NCBI RefSeq assembly: GCF_000317615.1
Contig: NC_019780.1
Location: 2,005,840 to 2,069,839, forward strand
Source: Dactylococcopsis salina PCC 8305
Lineage (GTDB): Bacteria; Cyanobacteriota; Cyanobacteriia; Cyanobacteriales; Rubidibacteraceae
DNA: 64,000 nucleotides
Direction: 5' to 3'
Each line of letters starts with the position of its first letter. Position 1 is the stretch's first letter. The translations under genes were made by a program, and so were the position numbers. Shown here piece after piece: positions 54,440 through 63,840 of this stretch. The notes under the pieces were generated by a model, which saw only the letters and a program-made list of their open reading frames with translations, was not told the DNA's origin and did no database searches.

Positions 54440-55594
54440 ATGGATTTTGGGATCGGATTTATTTCTAACAACATAATGCTGCCAATCCTGGACTTTTTTC
54501 ACGGGATTGTCCCCAGTTATGGGTTTGCCATTATTGCTTTAACCCTGGTGATTCGTTTCGCCCTCTACCCCTTGAGTGCGAAGTCAATCCGTAGCATGAG
54601 ACGGATGCGAGTTGCCCAGCCAGCAATGCAGAAAAAAGTGAAGGAGGTACAAGAACGATATAAGGATGATCCAGAAAAGCAACGCCAAGAAATGAGCGCG
54701 GTTTATAAAGAATATGGGAATCCTTTGGCGGGATGTTTTCCTGTTATTCTGCAAATGCCGATTTTATTTGCTTTATTTGCTACTTTGCGCGGATCGCCTT
54801 TTGCGGATGTGGATTACACCGTAGATATGCAGATTTTCCCTAGAGAACAAATTGAGTCGGTACAACCAGAAACTGTTACCACTAAGGCGGAAAATGTCTA
54901 TATCAATGAGGATGTTCACTATAAGGTTTTAGCGTTACTACCCAGTGAAAATTTAGGCGTGGGACAAACCACACAACTTGAGTTTCAAACTGAGGAAGGG
55001 AAGTCTTTAAACCAGTTAAACGCGGAAACTGAGTCGAACTTAGCCCCGAACTTGGAAGTAGTGAAAGGTCAAGAACGAGTAAAAATCAATGAAGATGGGA
55101 CAATCAGCGCGATCGCCCCTGGAGAGGTGTCCATTAAAGCCAGTCTCCCCGGTGTCGCTAAAAATGAAGGTTTCATCTTTATTGAAGCCCTCGGTCGCGT
55201 TGGTGCGGTCGGTGAAGATGGCACAATTCACTGGGATATTCTGGGAATGGTGATTTTCTTCGGGATTAGTTTATACGCTAACCAGAAACTCTCTGGTCAA
55301 TCCAATAAAAGTGGTGATAACTCTCAACAACAGTTGATTAGCCAAATCACGCCCATCTTATTTACGGGGATGTTCTTATTCTTCCCGCTTCCAGCTGGGG
55401 TGTTAATGTATATTGTCCTTGCTAACGTCTTCCAAACCTTGCAAACTTTAATTCTGATGCGAGAACCTTTGCCAGATAATCTACAGAAAATTGTAGAGGA
55501 ACAAGAGAAGCAGGAGAAGAAAGAGAAAGGACAAGAAAGCCTTCCGTTTGAAAAACAAAAACGATCGCGCAAAAAAGAAAAAGCATCAGGATAA
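54440..55594 (+). CDS. yidC: membrane protein insertase YidC/Oxa1
   Basis: This 384-residue insertase has an N-terminal membrane helix, the conserved core [21 protein letters not shown] (quoted in part), the cytoplasmic coiled hairpin [18 protein letters not shown], and three further membrane helices. A large lumenal/periplasmic insertion (about 125-270) with a beta-rich, Big-like segment separates the helices. It inserts thylakoid and plasma membrane proteins. Confidence 0.94.
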   Translation: MDFGIGFISNNIMLPILDFFHGIVPSYGFAIIALTLVIRFALYPLSAKSIRSMRRMRVAQPAMQKKVKEVQERYKDDPEKQRQEMSAVYKEYGNPLAGCFPVILQMPILFALFATLRGSPFADVDYTVDMQIFPREQIESVQPETVTTKAENVYINEDVHYKVLALLPSENLGVGQTTQLEFQTEEGKSLNQLNAETESNLAPNLEVVKGQERVKINEDGTISAIAPGEVSIKASLPGVAKNEGFIFIEALGRVGAVGEDGTIHWDILGMVIFFGISLYANQKLSGQSNKSGDNSQQQLISQITPILFTGMFLFFPLPAGVLMYIVLANVFQTLQTLILMREPLPDNLQKIVEEQEKQEKKEKGQESLPFEKQKRSRKKEKASG

Positions 55595-55600
55595 ATCAAT

Positions 55601-56104
55601 ATGGATCAAACCGTCAATCGGGGTCAACAGTGGCTAGAAAACGTTTTAGCCCTGATGGGAACCCCGACTTCTGTTAAACTTTCTAACCCCAATGAAACCG
55701 CAGAAACCACAATTGCTGATCAAAATCCTTGGTTAGTCATTGATGACACGGATTTAAACGAAGAACAGGTGAAAGCATTACTGAAGGATCAGGGAAAAAC
55801 CTTAGATTCCCTACAGTATCTCGCCAATACTTGTTTGAATATCGGTTTGTCCCCAGAAGAACAAATGGCGTTTACCATTGAGTTCAAAGGGTATCGGCAA
55901 CAACGAGAAAAAGAGTTACGAGTCTTAGCGGAAAAAACCGCTTGGCAAGTGTCGGAAACTGGGGAGAAAGTTGAACTCGATTCTCTCTCTAGTGCCGAAC
56001 GGCGACAAATTCATCAGTTTTTGCAACAATATGAGGGGTTAGAATCATTTAGCCGAGGGGAAGACCCCGATCGACGCTTGGTGGTACAACGCAAAAGCGA
56101 TTAA
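55601..56104 (+). CDS. Jag/KhpB-like RNA-binding protein
   Basis: This 167-residue protein lacks the N-terminal Jag extension but has a KH-like region (about 60-95) and an R3H domain with LSSAERRQIHQFLQQYEGLE (quoted in part). It starts 6 bp after yidC, the usual position of jag. Family members bind RNA and influence cell division and elongation. Confidence 0.88.
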   Translation: MDQTVNRGQQWLENVLALMGTPTSVKLSNPNETAETTIADQNPWLVIDDTDLNEEQVKALLKDQGKTLDSLQYLANTCLNIGLSPEEQMAFTIEFKGYRQQREKELRVLAEKTAWQVSETGEKVELDSLSSAERRQIHQFLQQYEGLESFSRGEDPDRRLVVQRKSD

Positions 56105-56324
56105 CGATTAATTGATATAGCAATGCCAAATGAATTGTAAATTAATCCCCCCCTTCGACAGGCTCAGGGTAAAACCTAGCCCCCCCTTCGTAAGGGGGGA
56201 ACGGTTAATCCCCCCTAGCCCCCCTTCCTAAGGAGGGAACGGTTAATCCCCCCTAGCCCCCCTTCGTAAGGGGGGAACGGTTAATCAACTTTTTACGAAC
56301 GATTTAGAACTGCTATACGGTGCG
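56105..56324. mobile_element. TATAGCA-type MITE with expanded C-rich hairpins
   Basis: The element (56116-56317) starts TATAGCAATGCCAAATGAATT and ends GATTTAGAACTGCTATA, which are imperfect inverted repeats. Its interior carries several C-rich/G-rich hairpin units ending GGGGGGAACGGTTAAT. The right end is only 7 bp from the ATG at 56325, so this element supplies the YceD gene leader. Confidence 0.8.
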
Positions 56325-56843
56325 ATGCTAGAAGCAATTTATATCCCAAGACTCTTAAAAGCACCTAGAAAAAGTCAGCAACTTGATGTGAAAGCCTTTA
56401 TTCCAGGTTTAGAGACTTTAACCCCAGTGCGAGGAACAGTGGTAATTACCCACTGTGGGAATTATTTGGAAGTCTCAGCCAATGCAGAAACCATAAAAAC
56501 TTTAGTGTGCGATCGAACGTTGCAACAATATAATCAGCGTTTGGTGGTGGATACAAGCGAACTGATTTGGCTGAAAGACCATCCAGAGGAAGAAGAAGCA
56601 CTCCCGAAAGAGGTGGAAACCCCTCTCGAAGAATTAACAGAAAGCCTACCCGCACAAGGCTATTTTGAACCTGAAACCTGGCTTTATGAACAGTTTTGTT
56701 TACAAATGCCGATCCGTAAATTAAGCAGTGATTCGGTTGCGGGAAGTTACGATTATGTGGATACGCCGCCAGTGGATCAACGGTGGGCGAGTTTGGCAGC
56801 ATTGAAAGAAAAATTGCCCGATCGCAGTCTAGAGGATCAATGA
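56325..56843 (+). CDS. YceD/DUF177-family protein
   Basis: This 172-residue protein matches the DUF177 (YceD) family, with LEVSANAETIKTLVCDRTLQQYN and a conserved acidic tail. In most bacteria it is linked to large-subunit rRNA accumulation and to rpmF. Here the next gene is ycf46, whose ATG overlaps the TGA of this one. Confidence 0.82.
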   Translation: MLEAIYIPRLLKAPRKSQQLDVKAFIPGLETLTPVRGTVVITHCGNYLEVSANAETIKTLVCDRTLQQYNQRLVVDTSELIWLKDHPEEEEALPKEVETPLEELTESLPAQGYFEPETWLYEQFCLQMPIRKLSSDSVAGSYDYVDTPPVDQRWASLAALKEKLPDRSLEDQ

Positions 56844-58336
56844 TGAGTTTCGCCGAAGAGTTTGAATTACTGTTAAGAGCCTGTTATCCCTTAATTTATC
56901 TTCCCACCTTTGAAGAAGAACGTGCCGAAAGCGCGATCGCCCAATGTGCGAAACGAGTGGGAAATCGTAACGTTTATATTTGGGATTTTGTGGAGGGCTA
57001 TCAAGATAACCCCAACAACGCGGGAACGGCTCAACGCAACCCTTTACAAGCTCTAGAATATGTGGAAAAACTCTCCACTAGCAACGGGTCAGTTGTTATT
57101 TTACGAGACTTTCATCGGTTTTTAGAAGACATTTCAGTTGCGAGGAAACTGCGGAATCTCTCTCGGAAACTGAAATCGCTTCCCATCAACATCGTCTTGA
57201 TTTCCCCAGAGATGTCCATTCCCTCTGATTTAACTGAAGTCTTAACCGTAGTGGAGTTTCCGCTTCCTGATAGTCAAGAAATTAAATCGGAAGTGGAACA
57301 ACTGATTAGTGGCATTCCGCAAACGCTACCCGAAAAGCAAATTGATGCTTTTGTCCGTTCTGCGAGAGGATTATCATTAGAGCGGATTCGTCGCGTTTTA
57401 ACCCGCGCGATCGCCGATCATGGGGCATTACAACCCGAAGACGTGGAATTAGTTCTCGCCGAAAAACGACAATCCATTCGTCAAACCCAAATCCTCGACT
57501 TTTATCCTGCTACCGAAGAAATTTCAGATATTGGGGGCTTAGATAACCTGAAAGACTGGTTACTCCGTCGCGGTGGATCATTCAGCGATCGCGCTCGTAC
57601 TTATGGACTCCCTCACCCTCGTGGCTTGCTTCTAGTGGGGATTCAAGGCACAGGAAAATCTCTCACCGCCAAGGCGATCGCCCACCATTGGCATCTTCCC
57701 CTGTTGCGCTTGGATGTGGGACGATTATTCGGGGGATTAGTAGGAGAATCGGAATCTCGCACCCGACAAATGATCACCCTCGCCGAAGCCCTTTCCCCCT
57801 GTATTCTCTGGATTGACGAAATTGATAAAGCCTTTTCTGGCTTAACTGGACAAGGAGACTCTGGAACCAGTAGTCGGGTTTTCGGGACATTTATCACCTG
57901 GTTAGCAGAGAAAACCTCTCCCGTGTTTGTCGTCGCCACCGCCAATAATGTTCGTTCTCTTCCTCCTGAAATGCTGAGAAAAGGACGCTTTGACGAAATC
58001 TTCTTCGTTGATCTCCCCACTGGCAGCGAAAGACAAGAAATTTTTTCCGTTCATCTCTCCCATTTGCGTCCCCACAACATCAAAGATTACGATTTAGAAC
58101 GACTCGCCTACGAAACCCCAGACTTTTCTGGTGCGGAAATTGAACAGACTATAATTGAGGCGATGCACATTGGTTTTAGCGAGAACCGAGACTTTACCAG
58201 TGATGATATCCTGCAAGCAGCGAGTCAAATTGTTCCCTTAGCTCGTACCGCCCAAGAGGAAATTCAATTTCTGAAACAATGGGTTAGCGCAGGAAGAGCG
58301 CGTAAAGCCTCTCGTGATCAGGCTATCACCTTCTAA
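56840..58336 (+). CDS. ycf46: AAA ATPase Ycf46
   Basis: This 498-residue protein has an N-terminal domain (about 1-230) and a C-terminal AAA+ module with Walker A LVGIQGTGKSLTAKAIA, Walker B CILWIDEIDKAF and the second-region SRH-like ATANNVRSLPPEMLRKGRFDE (quoted in part). Ycf46 proteins are conserved from cyanobacteria to red-algal plastids and have been linked to inorganic carbon responses. The ATG at 56840 overlaps the TGA of the YceD gene. Confidence 0.9.
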   Translation: MMSFAEEFELLLRACYPLIYLPTFEEERAESAIAQCAKRVGNRNVYIWDFVEGYQDNPNNAGTAQRNPLQALEYVEKLSTSNGSVVILRDFHRFLEDISVARKLRNLSRKLKSLPINIVLISPEMSIPSDLTEVLTVVEFPLPDSQEIKSEVEQLISGIPQTLPEKQIDAFVRSARGLSLERIRRVLTRAIADHGALQPEDVELVLAEKRQSIRQTQILDFYPATEEISDIGGLDNLKDWLLRRGGSFSDRARTYGLPHPRGLLLVGIQGTGKSLTAKAIAHHWHLPLLRLDVGRLFGGLVGESESRTRQMITLAEALSPCILWIDEIDKAFSGLTGQGDSGTSSRVFGTFITWLAEKTSPVFVVATANNVRSLPPEMLRKGRFDEIFFVDLPTGSERQEIFSVHLSHLRPHNIKDYDLERLAYETPDFSGAEIEQTIIEAMHIGFSENRDFTSDDILQAASQIVPLARTAQEEIQFLKQWVSAGRARKASRDQAITF

Positions 58337-58360
58337 ATCTCATTCCCTAACCGAACGCTT

Positions 58361-58849
58361 ATGAGTCTCTCTGGTTTAGCACAATTTATTGTCGGATTTC
58401 TCCTCGGCGTGTTTGTTCTCACGGGAACGGGCGCAGCAGTCGCTTACTTCTTTTTAAGTCGACTGTCAGACGCACCGCCGAAACCCGTTTATTCAGAAGA
58501 AAATTCTTCAGAAGAAAAGTCTCCTGCACAAAATACAAGCAATACTGAACCTGAACCGAAACCCGAACCTGAACCTGAACCTGAACCTGAACCTGAACCT
58601 GAACCCAAACCAAAAACCATAAAAGACCGTTTTGGGGAACAGGCTTATGAAGCCAGTGTAAATTGGCCGTCTGGGTTAAGTTTACGATCAAATCCGAATC
58701 CCTCAGCATCAAGAGTGGGAGGGGTTTATTATGGTGATAAATTAGTCGTTATCGGTAGCAGTAGTGATGGGAATTGGCAGAAAGTTTATGTTCCCGAAAG
58801 CGGTCAACAAGCCTGGGTAAAAGCAGGGAATGTGGAAAAAATTAATTAA
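58361..58849 (+). CDS. membrane-anchored SH3 domain protein
   Basis: This 162-residue protein has an N-terminal membrane helix (about 8-31), a linker containing a Pro-Glu repeat (EPEPEP, about 62-82), and a C-terminal bacterial SH3 domain (about 90-160) with SLRSNPNPSASRVGGVY and QQAWVKAGNV. It probably projects into the periplasm or lumen and may bind peptidoglycan. The codons of the Pro-Glu tract form a 6-bp microsatellite that can vary in length. Confidence 0.8.
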   Translation: MSLSGLAQFIVGFLLGVFVLTGTGAAVAYFFLSRLSDAPPKPVYSEENSSEEKSPAQNTSNTEPEPKPEPEPEPEPEPEPEPKPKTIKDRFGEQAYEASVNWPSGLSLRSNPNPSASRVGGVYYGDKLVVIGSSSDGNWQKVYVPESGQQAWVKAGNVEKIN

Positions 58850-59277
58850 TCAATAACTAAATTAATGTACATGATTGTGTTCTGCCCCCAAACCCCCAAA
58901 TCTGGGGGCTTCCATGAGTCAAGTTTTTACATAAGATATAGAACTGCTATAACAATCCTACTAGATGATTTGTCAATGTTTTTTGCCCCCAAACCCCCTA
59001 GATGATTTGTCAATGTTTTTTGCCCCCAAACCCCCAAGTCTGGGGGCTTCCATGAGTCAAGTTTTTACATAAGATATAGAATTGCTATAGTAATCCCAAA
59101 TGAATTTTAAATTAATCCCCCCTAACCCCCCTTTGAAAGGGGGGAACGGTTGATAAACTTTTTACAAATGAATTAGAACTGCTATAACCAATAACCAATA
59201 ACCAATAACCAATAACCAATAACCAATAACCAATAACCAATAACCAATAACCAATAACCAATAACCAATAACCAAAT
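58850..59277. repeat. nested TATAGCA MITEs and a 7-bp array
   Basis: Overlapping members of the TATAGCA family (about 58866-58951, 58948-59089 and 59086-59188) share terminal GCTATA boundaries. They are followed by about 13 copies of the heptamer ATAACCA (about 59187-59277). The array runs into the dapL ATG. No gene is present. Confidence 0.85.
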
Positions 59278-60453
59278 ATGCAATTCGCGCAACGTCTGGA
59301 TCGAATCCCTCCTTATCTGTTTGCAGAAATTAATCGGAAACGCCAAAAACTCCTCGCTGCAGGAGTCGATCTGATCAATTTAGGAGTTGGTGATCCCGAT
59401 CAACCTACTCCTGCCCCGATTCTCCAGACCATGCACGAAGCGATCGAGGATGGAAGTAACCACTGCTATCCTCCCTATCAGGGAACGATCGAGTTTCGGA
59501 AGGCAGTAGCGGCGTTTATGGCTCGTCGTTACGGCGTTATGGATATTGACCCCGAAACAGAAATTCTGTCCTCTATTGGCTCAAAAGAGGCGATTCACAA
59601 TACATTTTTAGCATTTGTTGACCCTGGGGATTATACCCTGATTCCCGATCCTGGTTATCCTGTTTATAACACCGCCACCCTGTTTGCAGACGGGAAACCC
59701 TACACTATGCCCTTAAAGCCAGAAAATGCCTTTTTGCCAGACTTAAACCAGATTCCACCCACTATTGCGGAAAAGGCGAAGTTACTTTGGGTGAATTATC
59801 CCAATAACCCAACGGGGGCGTTGGCAAGTTTAGACTTTTTTACGGAATTAGCGGCTTTTTGTCGTCAGTATGACATTTTACTCTGCCATGATCATGCTTA
59901 TGCCGAGATGGCTTATGATGGTTATCAACCGCCCAGTGTGTTACAAGTTCCGAATGCGAAAGACTGCGCGATCGAGTTTCATAGCGCTTCAAAATCTTAT
60001 AATATGACGGGTTGGCGTGTGGGGTTTGTAGTGGGAAATTCTCTAGGGATTCAAGGATTAGCAAGGGTGAAAAGTAATGTGGATTCTGGTGTGTTTCGGG
60101 CAATTCAAAAAGCCGTAATCACCGCATTAGAAACCCCTCGCGCTGAAATTGAGAAAGTAACGGCGGTTTATCAACGGCGACGAGATTTAATTGTAGAAGG
60201 GTTGCGGAGTCTCGGTTGGGAGATTACTCCTCCCAAAGCAACCCTTTATGTTTGGGTGCAAGTGCCGTCGGGTTATACCTCCCAAGAATTTACCAATCTG
60301 TTATTAGATCAATGTGGGATTATTGTTCCCCCTGGTAATGGGTATGGGGCGACAGGAGAAGGATATTTTCGCATTGCCTTAACGATACCAGAAGCAAAAA
60401 TCAAAAGCGCGATCGAGCGGATGAAAGCTGCAGGAATCCGTTATCATCGCTAG
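59278..60453 (+). CDS. dapL: LL-diaminopimelate aminotransferase (DapL-type)
   Basis: This 391-residue class I aminotransferase has the PLP lysine in SASKSYNMTGWRVGF (about K234), the substrate-site region NLGVGDPDQPTP, the NYPNNPTGA motif and the C-terminal FRIAL arginine. Oxygenic phototrophs use DapL to make LL-diaminopimelate for lysine and peptidoglycan directly from tetrahydrodipicolinate. The ATG is immediately preceded by the ATAACCA array, leaving no Shine-Dalgarno. Confidence 0.87.
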   Translation: MQFAQRLDRIPPYLFAEINRKRQKLLAAGVDLINLGVGDPDQPTPAPILQTMHEAIEDGSNHCYPPYQGTIEFRKAVAAFMARRYGVMDIDPETEILSSIGSKEAIHNTFLAFVDPGDYTLIPDPGYPVYNTATLFADGKPYTMPLKPENAFLPDLNQIPPTIAEKAKLLWVNYPNNPTGALASLDFFTELAAFCRQYDILLCHDHAYAEMAYDGYQPPSVLQVPNAKDCAIEFHSASKSYNMTGWRVGFVVGNSLGIQGLARVKSNVDSGVFRAIQKAVITALETPRAEIEKVTAVYQRRRDLIVEGLRSLGWEITPPKATLYVWVQVPSGYTSQEFTNLLLDQCGIIVPPGNGYGATGEGYFRIALTIPEAKIKSAIERMKAAGIRYHR

Positions 60454-60506
60454 AGACTATCCTAGAATTAAGTCCAATCAATCTGCTTCCCATCTGGAGT
60501 GTAACA

Positions 60507-61331
60507 ATGACTAAACATTATTTTGTAGCGACGGAACAAGATACTCTCTCCAGAGTTTACCGAGAAATCACCCTCTGGTTCAAAAATAAAGAATATGAAG
60601 TAGAAAGCACCCAAACGGGAGAGGTTTATTTAGTACAGGCGAAAAAAACGGGCTTTCTAAGAACTTTATCAGGAACAAATTTGGCGTTTCGGGTTAATAT
60701 TTATTGGTCAAATGCGCCCACGACACAAGGAGAATTTATTATTGAAACTCGTGTCGGAAAATGGTTTCGGAATATCACTGGGGCGGGTTTAACGGCAATG
60801 TTTACCAGTGGTTTTACTATTTTTACTGGGTTTGCTGGGGCGGGTTGGGCGTTGGTTTTAGAACGAGATTTAATCAATCATCTTCAAAATACTTTAAACT
60901 TAAAACGAGTGAGTGAAGCTGCCACTCCTTCTTCCTCCACTGTTACCGTGAGTAAGGAAACGATTAATACTGAGTCGGCTTCCTCTGTCGCTCGATCGCG
61001 TGCCATTAGTGAAATTAAAGCAGAAATCGATCAATTACAATCCGCCTTAAATCAAGAGATTATCAGTCAAGAAGAATTTGAGAAAAAGAAACGAAAACTA
61101 GAGGAAAAAATCGACGAAAGAGAAATTGAAATCTTGATTGAAGAAAAAAGCAATCAATTACAAGAAGCGTTTGCCAGTGGGATTTTAGATGCAGATGAAT
61201 ATGAAGCCAAACTCAACTCAGTGGAAGCATCTGCAAGAGAAAAGCTATCGAAAAAGCAGAAATTAAAAGAAGCAAGAGACAACGGTATTTTAACCGAAGC
61301 CGAATATCAAGCGAAGTTATCTCAGCTTTAA
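60507..61331 (+). CDS. membrane-associated protein with three SHOCT-like repeats
   Basis: This 274-residue protein has an N-terminal alpha/beta part (about 1-85), a hydrophobic segment (about 90-125), a Ser/Thr-rich linker, then three short helical repeats of the SHOCT kind, LNQEIISQEEFEKKKRKL (about 180-197), FASGILDADEYEAKL and RDNGILTEAEYQAKL. SHOCT modules often mediate oligomerisation. Function unknown. Its TAA lies at the left boundary of MITE copy D. Confidence 0.72.
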   Translation: MTKHYFVATEQDTLSRVYREITLWFKNKEYEVESTQTGEVYLVQAKKTGFLRTLSGTNLAFRVNIYWSNAPTTQGEFIIETRVGKWFRNITGAGLTAMFTSGFTIFTGFAGAGWALVLERDLINHLQNTLNLKRVSEAATPSSSTVTVSKETINTESASSVARSRAISEIKAEIDQLQSALNQEIISQEEFEKKKRKLEEKIDEREIEILIEEKSNQLQEAFASGILDADEYEAKLNSVEASAREKLSKKQKLKEARDNGILTEAEYQAKLSQL

Positions 61332-61332
61332 A

Positions 61333-61490
61333 TTTTTGCTGAATAAAGCTGAAAGTTTTACCAAATAAGGATTTGAGGAGATTAAGATATGAGTAAAAAT
61401 GCAAGTTCATTGATTGTTCAATCGTCACGCACCTTGCCTAAGGCAACTTGCCTTACTAAACCAACCAATGGACTTTTTCAGCAAGCCCTA
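61333..61490. mobile_element. AGGGTTTGCTGAA-family non-autonomous element, copy D (compact)
   Basis: Reading backwards, it opens TAGGGCTTGCTGAAAAAGTCC, carries only two or three heptamer-type units (GGCAAGTTGCC type) and ends with TTTATTCAGCAAAAA. Its interior matches copy A closely. It fills the gap between two convergent genes, and the hflX stop codon (61488-61490) lies within its terminal CTA. Confidence 0.8.
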
Positions 61491-63194
61491 GATATTCTCA
61501 ATCATTTTACCGATCTTTTCTCGTAAAGTTTCTAACCCTAATCGTTTTTGTGCAGAAATAAAAACGGCACTGGGAAAGCTATCTTTTGCCTCAGTCAGCG
61601 TTTCATTATCTACTTGATCAAGTTTATTAAACACCAATAAACTGTCTGGGGGCGTAATTGGCATTTCCTCTAAAATTTGACTCACTGATTGAATTTGACT
61701 TTTCCAAGCAGGATGGGATAAATCAACGACGTGAAGGATCGCATCAGCTTCGCTAACTTCCTCTAAAGTAGCGCGAAAAGCATCAATCAGCGACGGAGGC
61801 AATTCTCGGATAAATCCAACGGTATCTGTCAGTAACACCGTTTGTAACTCCTCCTGAATCGGAACACTCAACCGCCGCGTGGTAGGATCGAGGGTGGCAA
61901 ACAGTTGATCCTCTGCATAAATATCAGCATTTGTCAAGTGATTGAGTAACGTTGATTTTCCCGCATTGGTGTAACCCACCACAGCCACCGTCGGCACTTC
62001 TTGTTTTTGACGCTGTTGGCGCATTCGGGAACGATGGGATTGTAATTGGTTCACTTCCTGCTGTAACCGTGAGACTCGCTTTTGAATGCGACGGCGTTCG
62101 GTTTCCAGTTTCGTTTCTCCCGGTCCCCTTGTGCCAATTCCGCCACCGAGACGAGACATGGCTTCCCCACGCCCTACCAGACGGGGAAGGAGATATTCCA
62201 GTTGGGCAAGTTCGACTTGCAGTTTTCCCGCGCGCGATCGCGCCCTTTGAGCAAAAATGTCTAAAATTAACTCCGTTCGATCGATCACCCTCACACCAAT
62301 TTGTTGTTCTAAATTTCGTGCTTGTGCGGGACTCAAATCTTGATCAAACGTGACTAAACTCGCTCCTACCGTTTGCACCGCGATCGCGATTTCCTCCACT
62401 TTCCCCGCACCAATCACCGTTTGTGGGTGAGGACGACTGCGACGCTGAGTAATGGTTTGTAACACCTCACCGCCTGCGGTATCCACCAAACGAGTTACTT
62501 CTGCTAAACCTGCCTCAAACTGTTGTAAAGACAAATCGGCGGTCATCAACCCCACAACTACCACACGCTGATGAGAACTATCAACTTGCTGCGCCACATA
62601 CTCCCGTTCAAATTCTTCCTCCAACCCTTCCACAAGGTTGAGAAAATCCTGCTTAGTGAGAATATCCAGACTTAACGGCGGTGAAATCGTCCAATACATT
62701 CCCTCGTCATTTTCTGTGGCAGCCGCGCGATCGAATTCTGGGGCAAGATGGGCTAAATAAGCAGACTCCACGTAACCCGTTGCGCCCCCTCCCCGTCGTT
62801 GAAACCCACTGCCAGTGAGAGTTAAAGTCACTAACGCATCTAATCGCTGTAACACCATTGCAGTGAGTGTGGGTTTATTGGGCGGTTCTGATTTCAGTGC
62901 GGTAGTAACACAACGAATCCCAGACAAGCGTTTTGCACCGTAACGAGGCAATTCTAGAGGGGGAATTTGGGTTTGTCGAGGGTTTCCCACGCCCACTCGA
63001 ATCACCTGCCCCCGTCGGTTAATATAAGCAGACACCGCTTGATTAATTTCTGTACTGATGGCTGCAATCCGTTGGGCAAATTCGGGGGTGGTGGCAAGAT
63101 CGCGCGGTTGATTTTGGTGGTATAGCTTTTTGAGTTGTTTGATTTGGCTGGATTTTAGTCCTTTTAGATTGCCGTGAATTTGCTCGATCGACAC
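61488..63194 (-). CDS. hflX: ribosome-associated GTPase HflX
   Basis: This 568-residue protein has an N-terminal cyanobacterial extension (about 1-200), the HflX domain with RRSRPHPQTVIGAGKVEE (quoted in part) and an arginine-rich coiled helix, then the G domain with G1 GYTNAGKSTLLN, G3 DTVGFI and G4 NKLD. HflX splits stalled ribosomes after stress. It is longer than the E. coli protein because of the N-terminal part. The stop codon overlaps MITE copy D. Confidence 0.93.
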   Translation of the reverse strand: MSIEQIHGNLKGLKSSQIKQLKKLYHQNQPRDLATTPEFAQRIAAISTEINQAVSAYINRRGQVIRVGVGNPRQTQIPPLELPRYGAKRLSGIRCVTTALKSEPPNKPTLTAMVLQRLDALVTLTLTGSGFQRRGGGATGYVESAYLAHLAPEFDRAAATENDEGMYWTISPPLSLDILTKQDFLNLVEGLEEEFEREYVAQQVDSSHQRVVVVGLMTADLSLQQFEAGLAEVTRLVDTAGGEVLQTITQRRSRPHPQTVIGAGKVEEIAIAVQTVGASLVTFDQDLSPAQARNLEQQIGVRVIDRTELILDIFAQRARSRAGKLQVELAQLEYLLPRLVGRGEAMSRLGGGIGTRGPGETKLETERRRIQKRVSRLQQEVNQLQSHRSRMRQQRQKQEVPTVAVVGYTNAGKSTLLNHLTNADIYAEDQLFATLDPTTRRLSVPIQEELQTVLLTDTVGFIRELPPSLIDAFRATLEEVSEADAILHVVDLSHPAWKSQIQSVSQILEEMPITPPDSLLVFNKLDQVDNETLTEAKDSFPSAVFISAQKRLGLETLREKIGKMIENI

Positions 63195-63840
63195 TCATCT
63201 CCTTGTTTTCACTCTCCTTTCAATCTCATTTTAGCAGCAGAATGTTGCCACAAGAGAGTATCGCCCCCTAACCCCCAAGTTTGGGGGAACTACAAGCAGT
63301 AGGTTGGGTGATCACCCAACATAATTCCACGTTTGATTTACAATTAGCAGTATCGCCCCCTAACCCCAAGTTTGGGGAACTACAAGCAGTAGGTTGGGTG
63401 ATCACCCAACATAATTCCACGTTTGATTTACAATTAGCAGTATCGCCCCCCTAACCCCCAAGTTTGGGGGAACTACAAGCAGTAGGTTGGGTGATCACCC
63501 AACATAATTCCACGTTTGATTTACAATTAGCAGTATCGCCCCCTAACCCCCAAGTTTGGGGGAACTACAAGCAGTAGGTTGGGTGATCACTCAACATGAT
63601 CCTCATATCAGTAGCAGCAGTAGGTTGGGTGCTCACCCAACATGATTCCACATTTGATTTACAATTGGTGTTGGGTTTCGCTTCCCTCCACCCAACCTAC
63701 GTTTTAGTGTTGGGTGGAGGGAAGCGAAACCCAACCTACGTTTTAGCAGTAGGTTGGGTGATCACCCAACATGATCCTCATATCAGGTTTTTCGCTGCAC
63801 AATTTCTCGACCTCACTACTAAATTAATTTCTAGGTTATT
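63195..63840. repeat. 91-bp tandem repeats and GTTGGGT palindromes
   Basis: Four tandem units of about 91 bp begin near 63257, 63349, 63440 and 63531. Each holds a C-rich hairpin (CCCCCTAACCCCCAAGTTTG), a GTAGGTTGGGTGATCACCC palindrome and TTGATTTACAATTAGCAG. Degenerate pieces follow to about 63800. No gene is seen. Confidence 0.88.
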
